From Sphingomonas changbaiensis NBRC 104936 (lineage in GTDB: Bacteria > Pseudomonadota > Alphaproteobacteria > Sphingomonadales > Sphingomonadaceae): a DNA stretch of 64,000 nucleotides. Location of the stretch: the NCBI RefSeq assembly GCF_000974765.1, contig NZ_BBWU01000042.1:1-64000 (forward strand), written 5' to 3'. The position numbers were made by a program, and so were the translations under genes. The notes under the pieces are model-generated. The model was not told the origin of the DNA, made no database searches, and was given only the letters and a program-made list of their open reading frames with translations. Below, one piece after another: positions 43,175 through 51,975 of this stretch; the first letter of the stretch is position 1; the number at the start of each line of letters is the position of its first letter.

Positions 43175-44380
43175 TTACACCGTCAGCCCGCTCAGCAGTT
43201 TCGGCTTGTCGCCATATTCGCCGCGGGCTTCGGCCATGAAGAAGCTTTTCAGCGGCGTGATCCGCTGCACCGCGGACAGCCCGAACCGCCGCACGGCGGA
43301 GGCTGCGTCGCCCGGGATGCCGAACAGGCGGGCGAGGCCGTCGGTCGAGGCCGCGACCAGGAACGTGTCGAGACTGCGCCAGCGTTCGTAGCGCTTCAGC
43401 AGCTGCGCGTCGCCGAGATCGAGGCCGAGGCGCGCGCCTTCGACCAGCACTTCGGTCAGCGCCGCCGCGTCGCGCAGGCCGAGATTCAGGCCTTGCCCGG
43501 CGATCGGGTGGATGCCGTGCGCGGCGTCGCCCACCAGGGCCAAGCGCTGATCCGTGATCCGGCCTGCGTGATGGAAGCCGAGCGGATAAGTGGCCAACGG
43601 CGCGAGCAGGCTCAATTTGCCGAGCAGCCCGCCCATTTTCGCCTCAAGCTCGACGGCAAAGCCGCGGGGGCCGAGCTTCAGATAGCCCGGCGCATCCTCC
43701 TTCGCGACCGACCACACCAGAGCCGAGCGGTTGCCGGGCAGCATCGGCAGGATCGCGAACGGGCCGGTCGGATAGAAGATCTCGTAGGCGATATTCTCGT
43801 GCGGCTTTTCGTGCTCGACCGCGGCGATGATCGCGCTGTGCTCATATTGCCAGCGTGCGACCGTGATGCCGGCGGCTTCGCGCGTGGGCGAGTTGCGGCC
43901 CTCGGCGGCGATCAGCAACGGCGCGGTCAGTTCGCGTCCGTCCGCCAGGCGCACTGTGACGCCATGATCGCGGCGCACTGTCTCGACGGGGCGCGCGGGC
44001 ATCAAAAGTTCGACCCGTTTGGCCTTCACCGCTGCGGCGTGGAGCGTCTGCCGGAGCAGCCGGTTCTCGAACATGATGCCGAGCGCGCCCTCGTCGGCGG
44101 CCGGTTCAAAATCGAGGGCGCCGGGTTTCAGGCCGTCGCTGACGCGGATCTGCGCGATCGGGCAGCCCTTTCCCTCCAGCCGCTCGTCCAGCCCGATCGC
44201 CTGCAGCATCTTCCAGCTCGCGCTCGCGATCGCCGAGGCGCGTCCGTCGAAGCCGGGCGCCAGCACGGTTTCCGGATTGGCGGGATCGATCACCGTCGCA
44301 CTCAGTCCATGCGCGTCGAGCGCCAATGCGAGGGTCAGGCCCACCAGCCCGCCGCCCAGGATGATCACATCGCTCTGCAT
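43175..44380 (-). CDS. UbiH/UbiF/VisC-family FAD monooxygenase
   Basis: A 401-residue flavoprotein hydroxylase of ubiquinone synthesis. VIILGGGLVGLTLALAL binds FAD, RLALVGDAAHGIHPIAGQGLNLGL is the second FAD motif, and the C-terminal region ends KLLSGLTV. Which ring position it hydroxylates (C1, C5 or C6) cannot be told from sequence. The gene diverges from ftsK. Confidence 0.9.
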   Translation of the reverse strand: MQSDVIILGGGLVGLTLALALDAHGLSATVIDPANPETVLAPGFDGRASAIASASWKMLQAIGLDERLEGKGCPIAQIRVSDGLKPGALDFEPAADEGALGIMFENRLLRQTLHAAAVKAKRVELLMPARPVETVRRDHGVTVRLADGRELTAPLLIAAEGRNSPTREAAGITVARWQYEHSAIIAAVEHEKPHENIAYEIFYPTGPFAILPMLPGNRSALVWSVAKEDAPGYLKLGPRGFAVELEAKMGGLLGKLSLLAPLATYPLGFHHAGRITDQRLALVGDAAHGIHPIAGQGLNLGLRDAAALTEVLVEGARLGLDLGDAQLLKRYERWRSLDTFLVAASTDGLARLFGIPGDAASAVRRFGLSAVQRITPLKSFFMAEARGEYGDKPKLLSGLTV

Positions 44381-44474
44381 ATCTGTGCCTTAACGCGGCA
44401 ACCGCTTGACGGGGAGTCCGGCAGCAGCGAATTAGCGGAATAGAACATTTAGCGCACAACGCGGGGTGGAGCGC

Positions 44475-46784
44475 ATGGCGACGCGGGTCGCACCTGAAGA
44501 CAGTGCCGGCTGGCGCGATGCGGTCGCGCGCGGCTTTGCACGAAGCTGGGCACTGGCTGGGGCGATTGCGCTCGCAGCCTTTACGTTCCTGATCGGTCTC
44601 GCGCTGGTGAGCTATCACCCGAGCGATGCCGCGCTGAACACCGCCGCGGGCGGCACGCCGCAGAACTGGGTCGGCAGCGCGGGCGCATGGACCTCGGACC
44701 TGCTGCTGTCGCTATTCGGCCCGGCGATCGGCTTGGTCCTGCCGCTGTTGCTGATCATGGCGCTGCGCCTGTGGCATGACCGCTATGTCGGGCGCTGGCG
44801 CCGCAACCTGCCGCTCGCGGTGATCGGGATCGTGCTGGTCGGCACCGCGCTGGCCCTGATCCGCGACACGGCGATCGCGGGCCTTCCCGGTGGGCTCGGC
44901 GGCGCGATCGGCTTTCTCGGTGCGCAGCTGGCGGGCGTCGGCCTCAGCGCCATTCCCGATCCCGTCATTCGCTGGTGGGTCGAAGCGGCGGTCATCTTCG
45001 TGGTCGGGCTTGGCGGATTAATGCTGTGGGCCGTCGCCCTGGAGCTGGACGAGATCGAGCGGGAGTGGCTGTTCCGCCGCCGCGAGCCGGACCTGGACGC
45101 GCCGCGACCGGTGAAAGCCCCGAAGCAGCCCAAGCCCGTCGCCGAGAAGCGGCCGCGCGTCGAAGCCGATGATCGGCCGCCGCCGGTCATTTCCGTGCCC
45201 GAGGGCAAGGGCGCACCGCCGGCCCGAAAGCCTGCAAACGGCCCGGTCCAGACCAGCTTCGACCTGCGCGATCGCTATACGTTGCCGCCGCTGGACCTGC
45301 TGAAGCCGGCACCGCCGTCCACCGGCGGCCCGCTTGACAAGGCGGCGCTGGAGCGCAACGCCCGGCTGCTCGAAAGCGTGCTCGACGATTTCCATGTGAA
45401 GGGCTCGATCGTCGAGGTCCGGCCCGGTCCGGTCGTCACCATGTATGAGCTGGAGCCGGCCGCCGGCATCAAGGCCAGCCGCGTGATCCAGCTGGCCGAC
45501 GACATTGCCCGCAACATGTCGGCACTGTCCGCGCGCGTCGCGACGATTCCAGGCCGCAGCGTGATCGGTATCGAGCTGCCGAACCAGATGCGCGAATCGG
45601 TGGTCTTGCATGAGCTGGTCGGCAGCGACGTGTTCGAGGACCAGGGTGGATCGCTGCCGATCATCCTGGGCAAGAACATCGCCGGCGATCCGGTGATCGC
45701 GGACCTGGCGCCGATGCCGCATCTGCTCGTCGCTGGCACCACCGGCTCGGGCAAGTCGGTCGGTTTGAACGCCATGATCCTGTCGCTGCTCTACCGGCTG
45801 ACGCCGGACCAGTGCCGGATGATCATGATCGATCCGAAGATGCTGGAACTGAGCATCTACGACGACATTCCGCACCTGCTGTCGCCGGTCGTCACCGACC
45901 CGCCCAAGGCGATCCGCGCGCTGCGCTGGGCTGTCGAGCAGATGGAAGAGCGCTACCGGATGATGGCCTCCGTCAGCGTCCGCTCGCTCGCCAGCTTCAA
46001 CGACAAGGTGCGCGTCGCCAAGGCCAAGGGCCAGCCGCTCGGCCGCCGGGTTCAGACCGGTTACGATGCCGAGACCGGGCAGCCGATCTACGAGGAAGAG
46101 CAGCTGAGCTTCGAGCCGCTGCCGCAGATCGTCGTCATCGTGGACGAGCTTGCCGACCTGATGATGACGGCGGGGAAGGAAGTCGAATTCCTGATCCAGC
46201 GCCTTGCGCAAAAGGCGCGCGCGGCCGGCATTCACCTGATCATGGCGACGCAGCGCCCGTCGGTCGACGTGATCACCGGCGTGATCAAGGCGAACCTGCC
46301 GACCCGTATCTCGTTCCAGGTCACGTCCAAGATCGACAGCCGCACGATCCTGGGCGAGCAGGGCGCCGAGCAGCTGCTGGGCAAAGGCGACATGCTCTAT
46401 ATGCCGGGCGGCAAGCAGATCGTCCGCGTGCACGGCCCCTTCGTGTCGGACGATGAGGTCCGCGCGGTCGCCGACCATTGGCGCGCGCAGGGCACGCCCG
46501 ACTATATCCAGGCCGTCACCGAGGAGCCGGAAGACGGCCAGTTCGAGTTCGACGGCGCGCCCAAGGGCGACGACAGCCCCGAGGACGCGCTGTACCGCAA
46601 GGCAGTCCAGATCGTCGCCGAAAGCCAGAAGGCGTCGACGTCCTACGTCCAGCGGCAGCTTCGCGTCGGCTACAACAGCGCCGCCCGCCTGATCGAGCGC
46701 ATGGAACAGGAAGGAAAGGTCAGCCGCCCCGACCATGTCGGCCGCCGCGAAGTGCTGATCGACACGACCGGTGAGCCGATCTGA
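44475..46784 (+). CDS. ftsK: DNA translocase FtsK
   Basis: A 769-residue septal DNA motor. The N-terminal membrane domain has about four helices (to about residue 190), followed by a Pro/Lys-rich linker, the RecA-like motor with Walker A VAGTTGSGKSVG and Walker B IVVIVDELADL, and the C-terminal gamma domain with TSYVQRQLRVGYNSAARLIERME that reads KOPS. The linker is short, as in SpoIIIE-like forms. I chose the ATG at 44475 over a GTG at 44466. It stands alone. Confidence 0.95.
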   Translation: MATRVAPEDSAGWRDAVARGFARSWALAGAIALAAFTFLIGLALVSYHPSDAALNTAAGGTPQNWVGSAGAWTSDLLLSLFGPAIGLVLPLLLIMALRLWHDRYVGRWRRNLPLAVIGIVLVGTALALIRDTAIAGLPGGLGGAIGFLGAQLAGVGLSAIPDPVIRWWVEAAVIFVVGLGGLMLWAVALELDEIEREWLFRRREPDLDAPRPVKAPKQPKPVAEKRPRVEADDRPPPVISVPEGKGAPPARKPANGPVQTSFDLRDRYTLPPLDLLKPAPPSTGGPLDKAALERNARLLESVLDDFHVKGSIVEVRPGPVVTMYELEPAAGIKASRVIQLADDIARNMSALSARVATIPGRSVIGIELPNQMRESVVLHELVGSDVFEDQGGSLPIILGKNIAGDPVIADLAPMPHLLVAGTTGSGKSVGLNAMILSLLYRLTPDQCRMIMIDPKMLELSIYDDIPHLLSPVVTDPPKAIRALRWAVEQMEERYRMMASVSVRSLASFNDKVRVAKAKGQPLGRRVQTGYDAETGQPIYEEEQLSFEPLPQIVVIVDELADLMMTAGKEVEFLIQRLAQKARAAGIHLIMATQRPSVDVITGVIKANLPTRISFQVTSKIDSRTILGEQGAEQLLGKGDMLYMPGGKQIVRVHGPFVSDDEVRAVADHWRAQGTPDYIQAVTEEPEDGQFEFDGAPKGDDSPEDALYRKAVQIVAESQKASTSYVQRQLRVGYNSAARLIERMEQEGKVSRPDHVGRREVLIDTTGEPI

Positions 46785-46812
46785 GGCGATCGGTCCAAGC
46801 GCCGCGGTGCGC

Positions 46813-48330
46813 CTAGCTGATCCGGTCCCGCAGCTCCCGTTTCAGCACTTTGCCGATCGGGCTGCGCGGCAGCTGATCCATCACGTGTAGCGCTGAGAGC
46901 CGCTGCATCCTGCCGAGCTTGCCGTTGGCGGCCGTGAGCACGTCGCGCCTGTCCGCGCCGGGCCGGAGCACGACGAAGCCGACCGGCGTCTCGCCCCAAT
47001 CCGGGTGCGGCACGCCCACCACGGCCGCCTCGATCACGCCAGGATCGGCGGCGAGCACGGCTTCCAGATCGCTCGGGAAGATGTTGAACCCGCCCGAGAT
47101 GATCATGTCCTTGGTGCGGTCCATCAGGATCAGGAAGCCGTCCTCGTCGAAGCGGCCGACATCGCCGTGGCGGATGAAGCGGCGGCCGCCTGCGTCGAAC
47201 CATTCGGCGGCGCGGGTCGCCTCCGGACGGCCGTTATAGCCGTTCATCATCATCGGCCCGCGCCCGACGACTTCGCCGACGCCGCCCGGCGCGACTTCGT
47301 TGCCGTCTTCGTCGATCAGCTTCATCTCGCTGTTCGGCGCGACCTGACCGACCGTATGCAATTTGTCCGGATGTTCGTGCGCGACGAGCACGCACGACGC
47401 GCCGCCCTCGGTCATGCCATAGAATTCGACCAGTCCGCCCGGCCAGCGATCGAGGATGTCGCGCTTCAGCTCGGCCGCGAATGGGGCGCTGGTGCAGAAT
47501 TTGGCGCGGTAGCTGGACAGGTCGAAGCTCTCGAAATCGGGCAGCGCCATGATCCGCCGGTACTGGACCGGCACCAGCATCGTGTGGGTGACGCGGTGGC
47601 GCTCAGACAGCTCAAGGAAGCGGCGCGCCTCGAACTTCTTCATCAGCACCGCCGTTCCCCCAGCGCCGAGGCACGGCAGGAAGCTGACCAAAGTCGTGTT
47701 CGAATAGAGCGGCGTCGACAGCAGCGCGACCGACTCCGGGCCGTACACGGCCGTCCGCGCGAGATAATTCCAGCGCATCCGGTGCGACTGGACGATCCCC
47801 TTGGGTGTGCCGGTGGTGCCGGACGAATAGATGATGTTGAACGGGTCTTCCGGTGCGACGGTCACCGGCTGCGGCCGCGCGCTCTCGGGCGGCAGCCACG
47901 CATCCAGATCATGGAGCGAGATGCGTTCGACACCGGGCGGCACGGCCAGCTCGATTCCGGGATCGGCGAACAGGTGTTTCGCCCTGCTGTCCGCCAGCAT
48001 TGCCGTCAGCGCTTCGGGCGTGGCGGAGGTGGTCAGCGGCGCGGCCGCGGCGCCGGTGCGGACCGCGGCGAGGAACACCGCGGCATAGGCGATCGAGTTG
48101 CTGCCGACGATCGCGACCGCGCCGCCCCGCCCGACGCCTTCCGCCTGCAAGCGCGCGGCGATGCGGTCGACCAGCGCGTCGAGTTCGCCCCAGCTGATCC
48201 GGCCTTCTTCGTCGGCAATCGCGACCTTGTCCGGCTGCTCGGCCGCGTGCGCGCGGAACAGGTCCGAATGGTCGGCGAACTCTGCAGCCAGCAGCTCAGC
48301 GGACGAGCGTGACAAAGCTGTATCCCCCAT
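46813..48330 (-). CDS. AMP-dependent acyl-CoA ligase
   Basis: A 505-residue ANL-superfamily enzyme that activates an acid with ATP and CoA. The P-loop is IIYSSGTTGTPKG, the A5 motif is EFYGMTEGG, the hinge DRTKDMIISGGFNIFP is typical, and the catalytic Lys is in SPIGKVLK. It resembles long-chain fatty-acid CoA ligases; the substrate is not certain. The 5' end overlaps the end of the DHFR gene by 35 nt on the same strand. Confidence 0.88.
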   Translation of the reverse strand: MGDTALSRSSAELLAAEFADHSDLFRAHAAEQPDKVAIADEEGRISWGELDALVDRIAARLQAEGVGRGGAVAIVGSNSIAYAAVFLAAVRTGAAAAPLTTSATPEALTAMLADSRAKHLFADPGIELAVPPGVERISLHDLDAWLPPESARPQPVTVAPEDPFNIIYSSGTTGTPKGIVQSHRMRWNYLARTAVYGPESVALLSTPLYSNTTLVSFLPCLGAGGTAVLMKKFEARRFLELSERHRVTHTMLVPVQYRRIMALPDFESFDLSSYRAKFCTSAPFAAELKRDILDRWPGGLVEFYGMTEGGASCVLVAHEHPDKLHTVGQVAPNSEMKLIDEDGNEVAPGGVGEVVGRGPMMMNGYNGRPEATRAAEWFDAGGRRFIRHGDVGRFDEDGFLILMDRTKDMIISGGFNIFPSDLEAVLAADPGVIEAAVVGVPHPDWGETPVGFVVLRPGADRRDVLTAANGKLGRMQRLSALHVMDQLPRSPIGKVLKRELRDRIS

Positions 48331-48757
48331 GATCCTCGCGGGCCGATTCGCGCCAGCCGGTAAAGGGCGGCATCACCGTGTCACCTTCGGGGCGGCCATG
48401 CACTTCCGTCAACTCGATCCGGTCGGCGACCGGCAGGAACAGCCGGTAAATCTCGGCCCCGCCGATCACCGAAACGCGGGGGCCATCCACCAACGCCAGC
48501 GCATCCTCAATCGTGCGCGCGACCTCGGCACCCTCGGCCTGCCACCGCCGACGCGTCAGCACGATGTGCCGGCGGCCCGGGAGCAGCTTCGGCAGGCTCT
48601 CGAACGTCTTGCGCCCCATGATCATCGGCGCGCCCATCGTCAGCGCCTTGAAGCGCCTCAGATCCTCCGGAAGCCGCCACGGCAGGCCGCCATCCCGGCC
48701 GATCACGCCATTCTCGGCGCGGGCAATGACGAAGACGATCTCGGGACGGCCATGCAT
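48296..48757 (-). CDS. folA: Dihydrofolate reductase
   Basis: A 153-residue NADPH-dependent enzyme that makes tetrahydrofolate. IARAENGVIGRDGGLPWRLPEDLRRFKALTMG and IMGRKTFESLP are diagnostic, with the catalytic acidic residue in PEDL. The ATG at 48757 follows a palindrome copy; a longer in-frame extension reads through that repeat and has no DHFR similarity. thyA lies upstream with an aldo/keto reductase between them. Confidence 0.96.
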   Translation of the reverse strand: MHGRPEIVFVIARAENGVIGRDGGLPWRLPEDLRRFKALTMGAPMIMGRKTFESLPKLLPGRRHIVLTRRRWQAEGAEVARTIEDALALVDGPRVSVIGGAEIYRLFLPVADRIELTEVHGRPEGDTVMPPFTGWRESAREDHGGYSFVTLVR

Positions 48758-48769
48758 GCCATCCTCATG

Positions 48770-48842
48770 CCGTTCGTTTCGAGCGAAGTCGAGAAACGGC
48801 CGCTCCGAGCCAGCGCTTCTCGACTTCGCTGGAAGCGAACGG
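48770..48842. repeat. Dispersed palindrome, copy 5
   Basis: A 73-bp copy filling the 94-bp gap between the aldo/keto reductase stop and the folA start, with one arm mismatch. It is 12 nt from the folA ATG and likely affects the folA transcript leader. Confidence 0.9.
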
Positions 48843-48851
48843 AGCTGGGAG

Positions 48852-49898
48852 CTAGGCGCCGCGCGGCTTCTGGGCGAGCTGTTCGGCCCGGTAGCTGCCC
48901 TGGCGCTCGAGCATCCAGCCCGGATATTCGGCGGGCGGGCGGCTTGCGTCGTCCAGCTTCGCCAGTTCGTCAGCGGTGAAGTCGATCTGCGTCGCGGCGA
49001 TGTTGTCGGCCAGCTGATCGACCCGCTTCGCGCCGACAATCACGCTGCTGACCGCCCGCTGGTGGAGCAGCCAGGCCAGCGCGATCTGCGCGACCGAGAC
49101 GCCGCGGGCTTGGGCGATCGGCCTCATGACGTCAATCACGTCATAGGCGCGGTCCTTGTTCACCGGCGGGAAGTCGAACACCGCGCGGCGGCCTTCACCG
49201 CTCTTTTCGTCGTCGCGGCTGTATTTGCCGGAGAGCAGTCCGCCGGCGAGCGGGCTCCAGACCATCAGCCCGACGCCTTCCGATTGCAGCAACGGAACGA
49301 TCTCGCGCTCCAGGTCGCGGCCGGCGATCGTGTAATAGGCCTGCAGGCTTTCGAACCGGGCGAGGCCGAGCCGTTCGGACGTGCCCAGCGCCTTCATGAT
49401 CGCCCAGGCCGCCCAGTTCGACACGCCGATATAGCGGACCAGGCCGCGCTGGACGAGATTGTCGAGCGCGTAAAGCGTCTCCTCGATCGGCGTCGCCGCG
49501 TCCCAGCCATGCACCTGATAGAGATCGATATGGTCGAGCTGCAGCCGCTGCAGGCTGGCTTCAACCTGGTTCATGATGTGGTAGCGCGACAGGCCGCGGT
49601 CGTTCGGGCCGGTCCCCATCGGTCCCATCGCCTTGGTTGCGATCACGACTTGGTCGCGCGCGATGCCCAGATTGCGGAGCGCCTGGCCCGTGATCCGTTC
49701 CGACAGCCCTTCCGAATAGACATTTGCCGTGTCGATGAAGTTGATACCCGCATCGATGGCCGTCTTCACCAGCGCGTCCGAGTCGGATTGGTCGAGCTGC
49801 CCGATCGCGGTCCACATGCCCTGGCCGCCGAAGGTCATCGTGCCGAGGCAGAGTTCGGAAACATAGAGGCCGGTGCGGCCGAGCTTGTTGTAGCGCAT
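48852..49898 (-). CDS. Aldo/keto reductase
   Basis: A 348-residue NADPH-dependent reductase. The tetrad is visible as Asp in NFIDTANVYSEGLSE, the nearby Tyr, Lys in VIATKAMG and His in YQVHGWD. IGVSNWAAW and the C-terminal segment SVIVGAKRVDQLADN bind cofactor. The length suggests the Kv-beta-like or YajO-type group; the substrate is unknown. It follows thyA by 11 nt. Confidence 0.92.
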   Translation of the reverse strand: MRYNKLGRTGLYVSELCLGTMTFGGQGMWTAIGQLDQSDSDALVKTAIDAGINFIDTANVYSEGLSERITGQALRNLGIARDQVVIATKAMGPMGTGPNDRGLSRYHIMNQVEASLQRLQLDHIDLYQVHGWDAATPIEETLYALDNLVQRGLVRYIGVSNWAAWAIMKALGTSERLGLARFESLQAYYTIAGRDLEREIVPLLQSEGVGLMVWSPLAGGLLSGKYSRDDEKSGEGRRAVFDFPPVNKDRAYDVIDVMRPIAQARGVSVAQIALAWLLHQRAVSSVIVGAKRVDQLADNIAATQIDFTADELAKLDDASRPPAEYPGWMLERQGSYRAEQLAQKPRGA

Positions 49899-49909
49899 GC
49901 AGCTTCTCC

Positions 49910-50806
49910 TCAGACCGCGACCGGCGCGGCGATGTGCGGGTGTGGGTCGTAGCCAGTGATCGCGACGTCCTCGAGCCGATAGTCGAAGATGCTGGCCGGC
50001 CGGCGCGTGAAATCGAGCTTCGGAAAGGGCCGCGGCGCACGCGCGACCTGCTCCGCGACCAGATGCTCGTGGTTCAGGTACACGTGCACGTCGGCGCCCA
50101 TCCAGACGATCTCGCCCGGCTCAAGGCCGCATTGCTGGGCAAGCATGCGGAGCAGCAACGCCGCCTCGAAGATGTTGAAGCCGAAGCCAAGGCCCAGGTC
50201 GCACGAGCGCTGATAGAGAATGCCCGACAGTCGCCCATCCGCGACGTGGTATTGATAGGTCATGTGGCACGGCGGCAGCGCCATCCGGTCCAGCTCCGCC
50301 ACATTCCAGCCGGTGAAGATGTGGCGCCGTGACGCCGGATTGTTGCGCAAGCCGTCCACCAGCTGTGCGATCTGGTTGATCGTGCCGCCTTTGCCGTCGG
50401 GCCAGGCGACCCATTGCTTGCCGTAGACGGGGCCGAGATCGCCCCATTCGCGCGCGAATTGGTCATCGGCAATAATCCGCGCCTCGAAGGCGCCGCGGTC
50501 GATCGCCTCGTCGGTCTCACGGCGATAGCGGTCGAGCGGCCAGTCGGTCCAGATATGGACGCCCTGCTCGACCAGGGGCCGGATGTTGGTGTCGCCGGAG
50601 AGGAACCAGATCAGCTCCTTCACCGCCGACTTCCAGAAGATGCGCTTGGTGGTCAGCAGCGGCACCGTGCCGTCGGACAGGTCGAAACGCATCGTCACGC
50701 CGAACAGCGAACGCGTGCCGACGCCGGTGCGGTCCCGTCGCTCGCTGCCCTCGGCCCAGGCGCGGGCCATTGCGTCCAGATATTGTTCTTCGGGATGGGA
50801 TGTCAT
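49910..50806 (-). CDS. thyA: Thymidylate synthase
   Basis: The folate-dependent enzyme that makes dTMP from dUMP. The catalytic Cys (about residue 180) is in LPPCHMTYQ, with RSCDLGLGFGFNI and the FPKLDFTRRP segment typical of the family. I chose MTSHPEEQYLDAM (ATG at 50806), which starts at the conserved N-terminus; an in-frame GTG at 50839 has a GGGAAG upstream and remains possible. A Zur-like operator lies 55 nt upstream of this ATG. Confidence 0.95.
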   Translation of the reverse strand: MTSHPEEQYLDAMARAWAEGSERRDRTGVGTRSLFGVTMRFDLSDGTVPLLTTKRIFWKSAVKELIWFLSGDTNIRPLVEQGVHIWTDWPLDRYRRETDEAIDRGAFEARIIADDQFAREWGDLGPVYGKQWVAWPDGKGGTINQIAQLVDGLRNNPASRRHIFTGWNVAELDRMALPPCHMTYQYHVADGRLSGILYQRSCDLGLGFGFNIFEAALLLRMLAQQCGLEPGEIVWMGADVHVYLNHEHLVAEQVARAPRPFPKLDFTRRPASIFDYRLEDVAITGYDPHPHIAAPVAV

Positions 50807-50860
50807 CGTCGCCAGCATTGCGCGAGCGCGGGCACTCACGCAACTTCCCGCTTGCGTTTA

Positions 50861-50877
50861 ATGTTATATTGTAACAT
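50861..50877. promoter_or_regulatory. Candidate Zur operator
   Basis: ATGTTATATTGTAACAT differs in one position from the palindrome ATGTTATA-N-TATAACAT known for Zur in Proteobacteria. It lies between divergent thyA and the tonB-like gene, 46 nt before the latter's ATG. An AT-rich stretch like this stands out strongly in GC-rich DNA. Confidence 0.75.
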
Positions 50878-50922
50878 CCTATTGCTACGGCCCTTAGAGG
50901 CCGCCCATGAAGGAGGCGATGC

Positions 50923-51585
50923 ATGACCGCAGACGGATTCCTTGCCCAAAAACACGGCCACCCGCTGGCGATGACGGCGGCGATCGCGATCAACGCTGCA
51001 GCGGTGACCGCACTGATGCTGGCGAAAACCGGTGTCGTGCACCTGCCGCCCGACATCTTCATAGCCTATCCGGTGCCGATGCCGTCACCGCCGCCGGAGC
51101 ATGTCGAGCAACCGAAGCCCAAGCAGCAGGCGCCGGAGACCCGGCCAGTGTTCCAGCCCAAGCCGATCGAGAAAGCCGAAGCGCCCACGAGGCCTGACAT
51201 CGCTGATACGACCGAGTTTCCGGTCAAGATTGACGATCCGATCAGGCCGATCATTGTCGATCCAGGCCTCGTGCTACCGAAAGAGCCGTCCAAGCCGGTT
51301 GTGGTCGAAGCCACGCCCGACAGCCGCTTTGCCGGCGAGTTCCAACCCCCTTATCCATCGCAGCTGTTGCGCACCGGCATCGAAGGCAAGGCAGTGGTAA
51401 AAGTGCTGATCGGCACCGACGGACGCGTGAAGCAGGTGGTCATCGTCTCCGCCGACGATCCGCTGTTCGCCGACGCGTCCGAGCGCCAGGCGCTCCGCCG
51501 CTGGCGCTTCAGGCCCGCGACGCGCGACGGCGTGCCGATCGAAAGCTGGAAGCAGATGACGGTGCGGTTCGAGATTCGCGCGTAA
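50923..51585 (+). CDS. TonB-like energy transducer
   Basis: A 220-residue protein with an N-terminal membrane helix (about 18-36), a Pro/Lys/Glu-rich periplasmic linker (about 50-110) and a C-terminal TonB domain with PPYPSQLLRTGIEGKAVVKVLIGTDG and ALRRWRFRPATRDG. It should couple proton motive force to TonB-dependent receptors. The ATG has a strong AAGGAGG 6 nt upstream. No exbB or exbD is adjacent. The Zur-like site suggests zinc control. Confidence 0.9.
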   Translation: MTADGFLAQKHGHPLAMTAAIAINAAAVTALMLAKTGVVHLPPDIFIAYPVPMPSPPPEHVEQPKPKQQAPETRPVFQPKPIEKAEAPTRPDIADTTEFPVKIDDPIRPIIVDPGLVLPKEPSKPVVVEATPDSRFAGEFQPPYPSQLLRTGIEGKAVVKVLIGTDGRVKQVVIVSADDPLFADASERQALRRWRFRPATRDGVPIESWKQMTVRFEIRA

Positions 51586-51624
51586 GGGTGGCAAGCGGGA
51601 CGGAGGGCGCCTATCTTCGGCCCC

Positions 51625-51975
51625 ATGTCCCGCTTCCGCCGCTACAACCCGCTGTCGGGCTTGAGAGACCTGCGTCTCTTCCTCCATTCGCGCCAGAAGC
51701 ACGAGTTGGTGTTCGCATTCCTGGCGGTGCTGACGACGGTCGTGGTGATCACCGGCTTCCTGGTTGATACGAACGACCTGAAGGCGCCCTATGAACGCGA
51801 CATCCAATATGTGCAGAGCTGGCCGCTGAACCGCACCGACGCGGAGATCGTCGCCGCGCAAAAGGCCGACATGAAGACGCGCGCCGCCGAGGAAGCGAAG
51901 GAAAAGGAGCGCCAGGCCAAGAATCATGCGGAGCTGAAGCGGCTCGACGACGCGCTGACCCGGTGGGGCTTCTGA
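51625..51975 (+). CDS. Hypothetical membrane protein
   Basis: A 116-residue protein with one helix (about 28-47) and a long charged C-terminal tail rich in Lys, Glu and Ala (about 75-110), likely helical. It has the sequence RDIQYVQSWPLNRTDAEIVAAQ. It resembles a conserved sphingomonad gene before ribD, but I know no function. The ribD start overlaps its end by 13 nt. Confidence 0.72.
   Translation: MSRFRRYNPLSGLRDLRLFLHSRQKHELVFAFLAVLTTVVVITGFLVDTNDLKAPYERDIQYVQSWPLNRTDAEIVAAQKADMKTRAAEEAKEKERQAKNHAELKRLDDALTRWGF

Noticed and set aside
48296-49039. A 247-residue version of dihydrofolate reductase with a long N-terminal extension
   Set aside because: The extension reads through the palindrome and across the aldo/keto reductase gene out of frame. 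DHFR similarity begins at the ATG at 48757.
51586-51962. FMN riboswitch before the riboflavin genes
   Set aside because: I looked for the conserved RFN stems and found none. The region carries a small gene with normal coding features.
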